64,000 bases of DNA from Atherinomorus stipes (GCA_023101725.1 JALJCO010000017.1:1-64000), one strand, 5' to 3'. Counted from the first letter of the stretch, positions 33,105 to 44,407 are shown. Translations and numbers: made by a program. Notes: generated by a model not told the origin, from the sequence alone.

Positions 33105-35146
33105 TAGAGCCCGACCGATATGGGATTTTTTAGGCTGATTCCAATACCGATATTGGGGGCTTTAAAAAACCCGATATCCAACCCGATGTCAGCCGATATA
33201 TATCAGCCAGGATATTTAAAAAATGAACATGGACATACAGGACATATATACTGTCTAACTGTAGTCCAATTTAAATTCTTATAATGACCAAAATGTGATT
33301 CAACACTAAGAATCAGAACACCAGAATTTGTGATGATATTTTAGGTGGCGACACAAATTTGTTGCGTTTTCTGCCTTACTGTTGCTGCAGCCCAGGTTAA
33401 CGTTCACATCACAGATGTTGCATCTAACACCTGTTAAATCTTTGTGAAGTGGCTCCACACCTTACTCTTTTCCTTTGCCTGGGAATGAATATATATACAT
33501 TTAGTGTATTTTAGTAATTAGAATTCAATACTATAGATGACCATTTCAAAATGAAAAGTTGCTGCAAACAGCTTACAGTGATAACACACAGACTAATGGA
33601 AGGTGTTTTTAAATGATATATTTTTAAAGACCTCACTAAAACACCTTAGAAATATAAATTTGTCATCTTTAAGCTTCAAAAAGTTCCATCTTCCACTTAA
33701 CACAAGGGACTAAACTAGATTTAAGAGCAATGTTGCAGCTTTTAAAACATCTAAACAGAATTACAAATAAATACATTAGTTGGAGCCTTTTAATTAGTTT
33801 AATGAAAACTTAAACTTCTGAATTTACGAGTCCCAGTAGGGGAGCCCGTCAATGGTGGGTCATATAAAGAAAATATATATAGAAAATATATATGGGGAAA
33901 AATAAAATAGCCACGCCAATGGGGGAATATATATGGTTATCTTCCTCTAAATAACATGCGCGAGAGGGGGGATTTATCAAGGCAGGTGGGTGTGTCTAAA
34001 AAAGGGTGTTTATAAAATAAGTAAAAAGGGAGAAGGTAGAAAAATGTAAATGGAAATATCTTAGATGTATCGGATGAGAAGAAGAAAAAGAAAGATAATA
34101 AAATCCAAATTAAATCTAATAAGTGAAAACTATAAGATCTTTATTATTTTTTACAGTAATATTTTAATATAAATTAAAATTTAATACAAAATATAATTTA
34201 GAATATTTTTTAAAATTTTTTATTTTAATTTTGAACATTTAATTTTTTTTTACATTGAGTAATTGTAGTTTCTCTTGTTAGATATTATTTGTTCTTAATT
34301 AATTTTATTAAATTATAGAGATATAATTATATTAAAATTTAATTTAAGGAAATTTAATACTTAACAAAAAATCGACGACCCAAAGGGCACAGATAAATAG
34401 TAGAGGACACAAAAACCTGCATGGCATGAAGTATAGAGGGACACAATATAATAATTTTATATTAGATAACAGGAGATGGAAGTTAACAGTTGCATTTATC
34501 TCGTTTGTGTCACAAAGAGGCAACTTACACAGCGTTTACTGCTGTATAACAGTCTGACATTAGCTAATAGTAGAGATGGAGTTAGCAGCTGTATAACAGT
34601 CTGACATTAGCTAATAGTAGAGATGGAGTTAGCAGCTGCATCTTTGTTTATTTCACAGAGGCAACTTGCACTGTTAAAATGCTAATATTGTCGCTAAAAC
34701 TAGCGCATTTAAAACTCGCCTGCTCTCCTTAATGCGCTCTAACAGCGTGTTTCCATGAGGACGTTTGTTGTCACGGAGCACTAAAGTGTAGTTTTATATA
34801 GTTTAAGAAAGTCCCAGCTTACCAGGGGTTAACTAAACGTCTGCATCGGCTGCTCTGCTCTCTGCCTGCGTAGCGCGTGTGTGTGCTACAGGGAGGGGGG
34901 GGAGGAGGGGGGGGGTGCAGAGAAAGCACTGCTCTCTGTATGGGAGGGGGAGGAGGCAAGGAGCAGCACGAGCAGCTCTCAGGAAGGGAGGGGGGAGAGC
35001 AGAAGAGCGCAGCAGAAGTTTCTTTTTGCCATTTGAAGCAAAACTAGAATTTTCATATCGGCCACATTTTGGCCGATGCCGATTAATGAGCCAGACGCCA
35101 AAATCGGCCCGATATATCTGCCGGCCGATAAATCTGTCGGGCTCTA
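33105..35146. mobile_element. hAT-like element J (TAGAGCCCGACCGATA)
   Basis: 2042 bp with perfect 8-bp duplication ACCTAAAT at 33097-33104 and 35147-35154. Ends TAGAGCCCGACCGATA and TGTCGGGCTCTA are inverted. The interior has GCCGATAT words near both ends, a 47-bp tandem duplication (34541-34634), a G-rich stretch (34891-35000) and a compositionally odd AT-rich stretch at 33836-34440. No transposase motif is visible. Confidence 0.87.
34541..34634. repeat. Two tandem copies of a 47-bp unit inside element J
   Basis: The unit beginning GCTGTATAACAGTCTGACAT recurs at 34588 with essentially no change, implying a recent local duplication. Confidence 0.85.
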
Positions 35147-35154
35147 ACCTAAAT

Positions 35155-37370
35155 ACTATAGTTTAAGCTGCTGGACACCGTGTACATGATCTGTTAATGT
35201 TTCTGACTGAACTATTTTTATTTTCTGGTCCCAATATTTCCCTGATCAGAGCAAATAATGATATATTTCGAATTATCTCTCAGATTACAATTAACTCTCA
35301 GCAACACCACAGCTTCTTGTCTCTAAACCCCCCCCCCCCCCAATGTCTGTTTTTCTGTTGCGCATTCGCACAGGATAAATGAAGTCTGAGATTTAGCTGA
35401 AATTCACAGACCTCTTGCGGATGTCGTCAATGGGCTGCACATTGCGTAATATCTGCTCACACAAGCTGCATTTCCATCAGCAGATGATCATTCAGAGACG
35501 GACGTGTTGAAATAACTAGCAAATAAACGTTTCTCGCCATGGAAAAATGCCATTTACGGATTTTTCATAGAGATTTTTATATAGCTTTCATATAGATTTT
35601 TTTATATAAATTATCATAAACATAATAATTTGGCAGGAAAACTTATTTTTCAGAATCTACTCTTCGCCTAAAAAGGAAATGAAATGCATCCAAGAAATAA
35701 ATACCGCCAAATCACGTCATTTCTGTCCAAATCACAGAGATGCCTATTCACATTGAATTAGTATTATCAGGGGACCTCAGAGTTTAGCAAATTATAGAAG
35801 GTAATTTGTGGGGAAATTACAACATCGCAAATCACAGACATGACTGATTCACACCGGATTAAAATCACAGACATGTGGTTCCTATATAATACTAATCCTG
35901 TCAGAATAGGGCTTTAGTCTGTTACGTTATATGGTCATTTTGAGCCGGACGTCAACACGGACATGTAAAATATAGTCAGATTAATGAGAGTTCACCTAAA
36001 TTTACTGTTTTTGTTGTTGGGAATAAAATTTTCTTTAAATTTTTTTTCCACCATGACAGTAAAACATTTCTCCTTTGCTCTTTGTGTGACCGGTTGTCCA
36101 CTGCTCTACGAACACGCTGACATCAGTGGACAGAGCTGCAGCAATGAAATAAAAGTCTGTGATCTTCTCATTCACTTATTACCACAATCAGTTTTTCCAC
36201 TGCTGTTCCAACATCCAAGAGATGCACAAGTCCTCATTGATATTAAGAAAACAGTCTGATTCTCATCCGGTCTAATTACACATGTACACAATTGACCCCT
36301 CAACAATGGTGGACGGTCTCCTTGCCCGGAATTGTCTATAGAGACACCACTCGGTGTTGCCAGAGAACTAGCAGAGTTTTAAGGGTTAATTTTGTCAAAT
36401 AATGAGCATCTCCCAAGCTTATAAACACAAACTGTACACTGATTGTGCATATTTATTTAGACTGATGTGAAATGTTTGCCTCCATCGGAGCAGCGTGGAA
36501 AGGATTCAGGCTTGTTCCATATTTGTACGTCTCTGTGTCTCATGCAAGACCGTTACCTAACAAAGGAAGACATTTTCACTCACTGTACTTAAGTCCATTT
36601 TGTCTTTTCACTTTCAATTCACAACACTGACAAGTGCTGGTTACGTAACTGTGCTACTCCAGCATGCTTCCAGTGTGATTTATTAAGGCCAAGTAATCAG
36701 TGTGTCCTATATAGATAACATGACTCAGCTGCTCCGGAGCTCAACATATTCTCACGTCCTGCGCTCAAGATGCTCTGCTGCATCCATGACAGCCAAACCC
36801 AGAAATCTGCATTTTAACACATATCTGAAAACACACCTTTCCCTCATGTCCAGTTTTACATTTGTTTGTTTACATAATAACGCAGCAGAAATGCCTTTTC
36901 TACGAGCACCTACTCAGCCCAACCTTATTTCAGCCAACACCACACTACATGGTTTTATTTTCAATCACACTTACAGTAGGGCCTTCAGTGAGGACACTCT
37001 GGAGAAGCTTGTTGGTGAAAATCAAGCTTTAATTATATTATTTAGTGTAATTACCACCAGATCTGGTAGATAGCAGCGCCAAAGAAGCCTTTTAACACGT
37101 TGTGGTGCAGCAGGAAATAGAGATTTTAGTGTTTGGCGAGAGAGGAAATATGACAACGCATTCAAAATCAAAGCAATTAAGACACGGACCGAACCTTGAC
37201 GGCAACGTGCACCAGCAGCCTGTAAGCATTAAAGTGGGCCGAACGGTGAGCATCATGGCGCGTCATGTCGCCGGACACTTTACTCTGAGCAGTCTGGCTC
37301 TGCTGAATCTGGATCAGAGGATGAACCCAACACAAACTAGTCGGAGTGGAGAAGGTGGAAGGGACAGATG
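35155..37370. other. Unassigned sequence
   Basis: Contains a C run near 35329-35341. The ORFs at 35984-36259 and 36702-37073 carry no recognisable domain. No supportable gene or element boundary was found. Confidence 0.4.
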
Positions 37371-37475
37371 GATAGACTTTTTTTTTTTTTTTTGTGACAA
37401 GTCGAATATCAAAATAATAATTTGTGACAGCCCGTTATCAGTATCGGTCGAAATTTTTCATATCGTGCAGGTCTA
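37371..37475. mobile_element. Possible MITE tail fragment
   Basis: A T run (37378-37393) is followed by CCGTTATCAGTATCGGTCG and TTCATATCGTGCAGGTCTA, resembling the right end of GGGATGCACGAT-type MITEs. Truncated; family uncertain. Confidence 0.4.
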
Positions 37476-37925
37476 CATTTTTTTGTCAAACGTTACATTG
37501 TAAAATGGAATTATTGTTGCTATGTAGTGAACCAATTTTTCCATTTTGCCACCAAAATTTAACAGTAGCTTCGTTTAAATGGACAATAATTCATCTATCC
37601 GGTTGAAATCTTTCGGATCGGAGCTTCCAGCTGACGTATTTACATGGACAGTGGGAAAAGTGATCCTATCGGTTGTATCTACTTGATGGACAGATATGTT
37701 CGTAATGCTATTGACATGCGCAATGGCTCCTAGTTCGTAAGAAGAGGGGTTTTCTTTTCTAATTTATAATCTTTTGACTGTCAAAATGCTTAATAATCAT
37801 TAACTCTTTCAGTGGGGATTAATAACACAACCATGTAACAGGTCCGTACTGGACCCACGGCTGAAGCACATGATCATGACTGGATCTGCTATGAATCCGG
37901 GGCAAAGGTGCAGCTAGGTCCACCT
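37476..37925. other. Unassigned sequence
   Basis: The stretch 37595-37720 has TTTACATGGACAGTG and CGGATCGGAGC-like words and may be part of an older inverted element that also includes 38755-38880, but no boundary can be set. Confidence 0.35.
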
Positions 37926-37933
37926 ATGCTCCG

Positions 37934-38198
37934 TAGGGATGTAACAATATGAAAATTTCATATCATGATTATTGTGACCAAAATCATCACGGTTATCATT
38001 TTTATCACGGTATTATCGAAATACCGCCCGGCATCTTTAAATATATCAAAAATGGGTCTAAATGTCGACTTTGTCCTTTTTGAAGGGGGAAAAATCTCAA
38101 GATTACTGTACACGTGGGTGCCTTCGTTACCTTCCGCCATGTTTTCATAAATTAAACACTGCAAACTGGGACTGCTGCTGCTTTTCCAGCCAACCCTA
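37934..38198 (+). mobile_element. Family I copy 3, internally deleted
   Basis: 265 bp with perfect 8-bp duplication ATGCTCCG at 37926-37933 and 38199-38206. The left end TAGGGATGTAACAATATG and the next ~250 bp follow family I copy 2 to CTTTTCCAGCCAA, then jump directly to the terminal CCCTA. About 120 bp of the right side is missing although the duplication is intact, so a shortened copy transposed. Confidence 0.87.
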
Positions 38199-38206
38199 AT
38201 GCTCCG

Positions 38207-38540
38207 TCTGCCTAACATCAGCATTTCCAGTCAGAACGCGGATCATCTGCAAATCCGTTCTGCTGTGCAAGTTGCCTCCGATGTGACTCCGCAAGGCGGA
38301 TCCAAGGCAAACCGCGCAGCTACCTTGGATCTGCCGTCCATTTGCTATCTGGGGTTGCCCAGCACAGTCCTGTTCGGCTTTGCTTCAGACATCTTCCCTG
38401 AATCTGCTACGTCACGCAGCCCCCGCATGGTTCAAGCATGAGCGGAGACAAAGTTCCACAGAAATGATCGGAATGAGAGTTTACATGCTCATTTTTTCCT
38501 GCTGAACGGATCGTAAAAAGGTTTAAACCACCCCTCTCGA
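38207..38540. other. Unassigned sequence
   Basis: Rich in GGATCCGC-like words; the 38480-38540 part may belong to the foldback element around the following palindrome. Confidence 0.35.
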
Positions 38541-38543
38541 TTG

Positions 38544-38758
38544 AATGGGCTATATGCCCGGCTCCACTACTTCCTGAATTTCAGACAGCACCTTTGCTTC
38601 CTGTCTTTCATTACTGGTTGAACTAATTACTCCAGGTGTGTCTGGCCAGTTACTGAGGTCAGACACACCTGGAGTAATTGTTCAACCAGTAATGAAAGAC
38701 AGGAAGCAAAGGTGCTGTCTGAATTCAGGAAGTAGTGGAGCCGGGCATATAGCCCATT
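38544..38758. repeat. Near-perfect long palindrome (about 100-bp arms, 15-bp spacer)
   Basis: Left arm 38544-38644 and right arm 38660-38758 are reverse complements with only two single-base indels (GAATTTCAG versus GAATTCAG; GAACTAATTAC versus GAACAATTAC). The spacer is 38645-38659. Flanking DNA on both sides has GATCGGA/CCGATC words, suggesting a foldback element. Arms this similar imply recent origin or gene conversion. Confidence 0.92.
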
Positions 38759-38763
38759 GAAAA

Positions 38764-39585
38764 TTCTTTCCGATCGAGACCGATCTGAACAACTGACATG
38801 TTTACATGACGCATTTTTATTCTGACTGGCGTTTGATCAGATCAAAATTGCGCCACGTAAACACAGCGAGTATTGTTTTTGGAGTTTCACAGAAGTAAAC
38901 AGATGTTCAAAGTGTCACTAAGGGCACAGTCTCATGGGTTTCCATAAACGAACTAGACTGGAACAATCTGGATTCTTGGAGCAAGGGTCCGACAACTCTG
39001 CGCGGTCTCATGGTTGTTTTCTGAAACGTTTTGAGGACAAAACCGTCGTCTTCACGCCGTGAAGCAAGTAGGAGACGGCAAAACTCCAGTCCATCTGTTA
39101 GAGTGCGATGTCTGTCACAAACAGATAATCTATGCACGCATGTGTCGAGCATGCTGACAGAGAAAGAGCCAGCTCGAAGTTCTGAGAAACGTGTCCTGTG
39201 TGTCTCATTACTCGGTGTGCATGAGGGATGTCTACTTCGAGAAAAGCGTCGGCGGGGAGCTCCGAATAGAGGATCTCTGGCAGACGGCCTCTTCCAACCG
39301 TTCCGTTCTGACAACTGTTCCAGACTTTTGGCTAGGTCGCATGACGCAACAAATACGGATCTAATCCCCTTTCTGGACTTGAGAACGTTTTAATTGTGAC
39401 AAAAGTGTCCATGTGACCCTACCCTAAAGTAAAAAATATTGGCATCAAAGACACTTTTCTGCTTGAAGGGCATCACTGCACAAAAAGCTAATTTTTTTCA
39501 GTGTTTTTGTCAAAGCCAGGTATTATTTTTACTGCAACTGCCCTGTTCTACTGCAGATTACTACAGAACGGAGAAAAACTATAAA
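38764..39585. other. Unassigned sequence
   Basis: Contains overlapping ORFs on both strands at 38907-39393 with no domain recognised. Scattered TTTACATG and AACGTTTT words on both sides suggest decayed element DNA. Confidence 0.35.
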
Positions 39586-39593
39586 TAAACCAG

Positions 39594-40370
39594 GGCTGCA
39601 ACAATTAGTCGTCAGCATCAACAGCGTCAACTATAAAAATTCATTGATGTGAAATTTCATTGTCAGCACGTCGTGTCTTAAATGCTTGTGAGGGCTTTGA
39701 TAGTAAAACACTGTGCCAGGTATCATAACGCCGTCCTTACCAACCATGACAACTCCCAGCACAAAGGAATGACTGCAACGCACAACAGGAGGTGCTGGGG
39801 CAGGACTGTATGTGTGCAGCGTTCTTACCCAACGGAGAACAACTCAAGCCCGATGACAGCACAACCCCATCAGTCACAGTGAAGACGAGACTTTGTCATT
39901 CCAAAGTTTGGGAATATTTCAAGTTAAATAAAGAGTCAAACCAGGTTAAATGTGCAGTCTGCTGGCATACCGCGGCCGCACGACAGTCCTGCATGAGCAT
40001 CTGAAATGAAAGCATCCCGGAGTCACCGCTCCCAGTGGTTCCGATGAGTAGCTGGCATTACCGAGTGTTTTGGTTTACCTTACCGGAAACAGGCTACTTC
40101 AAGATGCCATTAATTAATCATACAGTAGAAACTATATAAATTTAGCGAACAGTAGAGATTTTGACTCTGAAGCTTGACATTGACATTGACTTGAAGCTTG
40201 ACTGGAAGAATTTTGACATTGAAGCTGCAGTGCCGCCTCCAGCAGCAGTAGGATACTCTGCTGTCAGACATCTGCTCAGCATGCAGGGAGGCGGGGCCTA
40301 ATCAAATTTCTAACATGTTCCCGGTGTGAGAGGATTTGCCGCAGAGGCCAGAAAGGAACCGCGGCGCAGC
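39594..40370 (+). mobile_element. hAT/ZBED-type element remnant V
   Basis: Starts CAGGGCTGCAACAATTAGTC, a common fish hAT terminus, and contains a BED zinc-finger relic at 39894-40018. No downstream catalytic region or matching right terminus was found before the next element at 40378, so the right limit is provisional. Confidence 0.55.
39894..40018 (+). pseudogene. BED zinc-finger relic of a ZBED-type hAT transposase (second of three)
   Basis: Within the 39792-40004 reading, residues 38-57 give KVWEYFKLNKESNQVKCAVC: the aromatic W..YF and the CxxC pair of a BED finger. After a frameshift the second metal-binding half HEHLK*KHP reads at 39992-40018, with a stop codon inside. Family knowledge: BED fingers are the DNA-binding N-termini of hAT transposases and of host ZBED genes. 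Here frameshift, stop and isolation argue for a dead transposon copy. Confidence 0.72.
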
Positions 40371-40377
40371 AGGACCA

Positions 40378-41370
40378 GGGTTGTCACGATACCAAATTTC
40401 TGTTTCCATACAGATACCATTTAGCATTTTATCCTTTGATACTTTTTGCAAAAAGGTAAAACAATCATTTGAATGCCATTGCTTATAGAGATGTCCCGAT
40501 CAGGTTTTTTGCCCCCAAATCCAAGTTCAAGTCATTAGATCTTGAGGATCTGCCGATACCGAGTCCCGATCCAATACTTCTATGATAAAATAAAAATTGA
40601 ACAGAAAATGAGAGTGTTTCCCTACAGCATGCTGTAGCCGTGGTGATACCACTGGTCGGAGAGAGGTGGGGGGCGCTACAGCCGCCTTCATTGAAGTTAA
40701 CGTCTGGATGAACAGCTGCTGCTGCGTTACATTTAACTCCTGTACTGCCCGTGATGCTGCATCATACAGCTCTGAGCTACGTGCAGGACTGCGGCGGCTC
40801 CTATGAGGCAGAATCAAACCAACCGCTGGTCATAAAACTGCAACTGACAGGAAGACCACCCACAGGAAAAAGAGGTGCTGCTGTCGGGGCGCACCCCCGG
40901 CCAAAGAGAGGGGCAACGTCGGCCATGGCAGCCAGCTGCTGCCGTGCCAATGTAAAGTAAGCATTTATCCGAAACCTGATCGGGATGTAATAGCCGATTC
41001 CGATCGAGTCAGAAACCACGTGATCGGGCCCTATTTCCGATTACGTGATCGGATCGGGACATCCCTAATTGCTTATTCAATCAGTGTTCAAAAGGTTTGT
41101 GTTGTGGAACTATACATGAAACATTACATGGGGATAGCTAGAAAAATAAATTGGATATAATCTATCTAAATAAATTAAATATTGTAAGCTGATCGAATGT
41201 TTTTAATTGTTTCAATATTTCATTTTGTTTTGCCTTAATGGTTCATATGAAACATTTAATGAGGGTAAAGTGTTTAATTTTTTTCAAAAATTCAGTTTTA
41301 ATTTTTTTTATATTCTGTGTTTATCTGGTTTTATTTGCTGAGAGATTGTTTTTTCATTATTCTAAATCAA
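40378..41370. mobile_element. Family F copy 2, left part, split by element G
   Basis: Begins CAGGGTTGTCACGATACC, matching family F copy 1, and is interrupted at 40486 by element G. Sequence resumes at 41076, but the right terminus could not be recognised; the limit at 41370 is arbitrary. Confidence 0.6.
40486..41067. mobile_element. hAT-like MITE family G (TAGRGATGTCCCGATC)
   Basis: 582 bp with perfect 8-bp duplication ATTGCTTA at 40478-40485 and 41068-41075. Ends TAGAGATGTCCCGATCAGG and GATCGGGACATCCCTA are inverted. GATCGGG/CCGATC words repeat subterminally. No transposase motif; the ORFs inside are accidental. Confidence 0.88.
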
Positions 41371-41371
41371 T

Positions 41372-41860
41372 TTAAAACCAAGACAGTGTATGAAGGATTG
41401 AAATATAAACATTGCATGGACCACATAACAGAACTTGCGCCAGCTCTTGGGGGGCGTTTTGTAATGTCACACCAGGTGTAGTTCCAAATAACCCCTCCGG
41501 GATCATTTGGCATACTTTACAAACAAATGTCTGGTCTGTGTTTGTCTTTTTAAATCTAAACCACTTCCATGTGACAAAAGTTTTCCCTCTTCGAGGTACA
41601 AGCTGGTCATCTTGTTGAGAAATAATTCCCCTGGTCTGAAGCGTGTCCGCCACCGTCTTTGTCTGCAGGGTTCGTGGGCATACCATAAGGCGCATCTTGA
41701 CGTAAAATACCACAGTAAAGCACCTATCACAGCGTAAACGATAGAGCTCCATATGAAACAACAGACATTTTCAATAGTCTTGACGATATATCTCGTTAAA
41801 TCGCTCAGCGTTACTCTGTTGTATCGAGAACAAGCTGCAAGAAATATCATACCTGGGCCC
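41372..41860 (-). pseudogene. BED zinc-finger relic of a ZBED-type hAT transposase (third of three, minus strand)
   Basis: The minus-strand ORF 41761-41372 holds, at residues 66-85 (DNA 41507-41566), KWFRFKKTNTDQTFVCKVCQ: the W..F aromatic pattern and CxxC of a BED finger. The second half expected to supply the His ligands is out of frame after residue 93 and eroded. Upstream, a lysine/arginine-rich LVPRRGK segment precedes the finger, as is usual in ZBED-type transposases. No catalytic domain follows. It differs from the other two BED relics, so it is a separate family. Confidence 0.65.
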
Positions 41861-41925
41861 GATTTTGCTTTCGCTGTCTCAAAAATAACAGCGAAGTTCT
41901 TTTTCCCACACTGTCTGTAATAAAC

Positions 41926-42402
41926 CTTTAGTTCTGCTGTTAAAGGCTGAGGCTTCTATGAGACATCCCATGATGCACTGGGCTCATCTCTGCTCTCTTT
42001 ACTCTCTACGTAGAAATACCTGACATTGTTGTCATTATTAATCTGCGTTTCTCTTCTTGTTTCTCAGCAAGTATCCCGGTCTTAGAGTCATGCTACTTGT
42101 TGGACCCTCTTTCCTGACCTCTGCACCCCCAGTCGCCCCAGGTAGATCCCATCATTCCTGGTTCTGATGGAGGTTTTCCTCTCCACTGTCTTCTTGTGCA
42201 ACTCAGGACTCAGGATGGATGGTTTAATCAAAGAGAAGATTTTCTGCAATACATTGGTTTAGCTATGCAATTGTTTTTCTGACTTAGTTTATTGTTTATG
42301 AACTGGTTTATCTTTATGAATTGCTATAACTTAATAATAATAATAATGGATTTGTTTTAACTGGATTGTTACTGGACAACAATAAACTGGATTGAATGTT
42401 TA
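41926..42402 (+). mobile_element. L2-type LINE 3' UTR remnant
   Basis: Parallels the 3' UTR of the L2 element at 1849-2352: GACATCCCATGATGCACTGG, then CTCTGCTCT, TACGTAGAAA, CCTGACATTGTTGTCATTATT, a CCCCCAGTCG block, GGTTCTGATGGAGGTTTTCC and a terminal CAATAAACTGGATTGAATG. It lacks all coding sequence, the usual result of 5' truncation during insertion. Confidence 0.82.
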
Positions 42403-43700
42403 AAAAGCAAATATTCAACAAAAATAATAAGGGGAGATGAGTTCAAAGACCAGTTTAAACATCATCACCTTGAAGAAGCTGTGAAATTGAAGTGTGGAGC
42501 GTCTGCAGGAGCAGCTTCCTGCTTCCTAACACAGTTACTGGAGTCTTATCTGGGACTGGTACATTGTGTCATTGAGTTGAGATTCACAAGGTTGGCAAGT
42601 GGCCCTCCTGGGCGTGCACGTGGCTGTGTGTGTTTGTGTGTGTGTTTTCACCCTTCCCCCACAGCAACCAGCACCTTAATATGAGCTTTATGTCAAACTT
42701 TCTATAAAACTGACACAAAAAGAGAAACAGAATTAAATCAAATTAAGACAAAGAGAAATGTATAATAAATCTAAAAGTGCGCCCACTATACTAACTTTAC
42801 ACCACCTAGTTTCACTTTTTATCTGCAACTTTATTAACATTTAGGATCAAATACAAACACAAAGTAACTTACTTACATAAGAAGTGGAGTAATATAAAAA
42901 TAAAGTATTACAGCTTTAATCAGGAGTCAGTTTGTTTTCATTTACACTCGGCAATAGAAGGAAGGGCGCGCTCACAAACACAAACTACGCACGAGAACTG
43001 CCCCACGAACACGTGCACAGGACGCGCGCGCCTACTCACGCACTGAAGCTGCCCATCCCCCCACTCACCCAGGAGAAAAATACAGAAAATAAACCGTCAA
43101 AACAGCGTAATAACCCGGCCAAACAGCTCGTGAGCACCCGCACGTGATCCCCGCACACCTGCGTGTGATTTATAACGGCGATAAGAAAGTTAAAAAGGCG
43201 ATAAACACTCACCAAAAGCTCCAAATCACACAAGGGGGGTGCCTTCTCCTCTGTGCTCCTAATATGGAATCTCCTCCTCCACCACCGCTGCTTTTCTACC
43301 TCTGATTTAACCTCAAAAAAAGCGTTATAACGGCCCTCACGCGCGGCCAACCGCTGCTTGAAATCCCCAATGACCGATGTGTTTAGGATGTTTGGTCATA
43401 TGTGGTGATAAATCCCCTTAAAGATGAGCTGGATGTACAGTTGGGTCTGAATGTAGGTTTGCTCGCTAGTAGAGAAAAGAGCCAAACGGTTCAGTAGCAG
43501 CCAACGGCTTCAGACTGAAACACACAGCGGCTGACCTGCCAGGCGAAAATGAGCGCGAGGCCTGAGCTCCTCTCTGCAGGAAGCACGCTCCACTCACATA
43601 AACATCAAAATGGGTGTCGCAGTATGGTGAAGGACGGTGTAGTCGGACTGGGGGTTGGCCTACTCTCTTCTACACACACCAAAATACGAACATCATGTTT
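42403..43700 (-). other. CpG-rich stretch with a possible minus-strand exon at about 43213-43398
   Basis: Between 42930 and 43600 CpG is markedly more frequent than in the surroundings. On the minus strand an open frame runs from a stop near 43398 to about 43213 (containing EGRYNAFFEVKSEVEKQRWW), ending at GTGAGT, a good splice donor. It lacks an in-frame ATG, and I do not recognise the protein. It could be an internal or first exon of an unknown gene, or chance within old element DNA. The rest of the interval has no supportable feature. Confidence 0.22.
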
Positions 43701-43701
43701 T

Positions 43702-43855
43702 ATGTATATATATATATATATATATATATTAGGAATATAATAAAAAAATAATATACATGTATGAAGTGGTTGTGATATAATAATAATATGCATTATTATT
43801 ATTATTATTATCATTAATATTATTAACATTAATATTATTATCAATAGAAGTAGAA
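43702..43855. repeat. AT and ATT microsatellites
   Basis: TA repeats near 43704-43729 and an ATT/TAT tract at 43785-43850; a further TATA tract lies at 43948-43971. Confidence 0.85.
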
Positions 43856-43989
43856 AAAAATACAACTCGCTTTATTCGTCACCGGCCAAAGTAGCTAATA
43901 CATTTTTATTTCCAACTGCAATATTCATATTTTACTGTTTTTTTTATGTATATATACATATATATATATATGTATACATACATACATAC

Positions 43990-44407
43990 CGTGATTTAGA
44001 TTTTGCCTTGTCACGATCATACCATAATCGAAGAAAAACGAGTAATATTGCATGTATGATAATGCTACATACTATTATATGTTCATCACTGAAGCCAAGA
44101 TAATCCTGACATGAACAGACTGGCGGAGTTATAGGAAGCAAACTGCAGGGAGTATAGAACAGGAATGCATTATTATTATTATTATTATCATTTTACTCCT
44201 TTACTTGCTTCGTATTCATTTCCTGTTGTTTTTTTGTTTTTGTTTTATTTTGTTTTGCTTTTTATTAAAGTTATTTTTGAGGTTGAGTTTTGGTGGTTCA
44301 ATAAACACATTTTTTAAATCAACGAATAATCGTGTATATTAATCGTGATTTTAATATCAATCAAAATAATCATGATTATGATTTTTTCCATAATTGTCCA
44401 GCGCTTA
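43990..44407. mobile_element. Family H copy 2
   Basis: Follows copy 1 at 28175: CGTGATTTAGATTTTGCC at the left, the conserved interior block at 44113-44170, TGGTGGTTCAATAAACAC, AATCGTGTATATTAATCGTG, and ends CATAATTGTCCAGCGCTTA. The left terminus is replaced by a TACA/TATA microsatellite. An ATT repeat has expanded at 44170-44190. Confidence 0.78.

Noticed and set aside
36702..37073. 123-codon ORF with an LKTHLS segment resembling an L2/CR1 C-terminus
   Set aside because: The resemblance is a few residues only, and no RT motif or LINE 3' UTR follows.
38907..39393. Overlapping 135- and 120-codon ORFs on opposite strands
   Set aside because: Both are open because the segment is CpG-rich and stop-poor. 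Neither has a known motif, and the flanks look like decayed element DNA.
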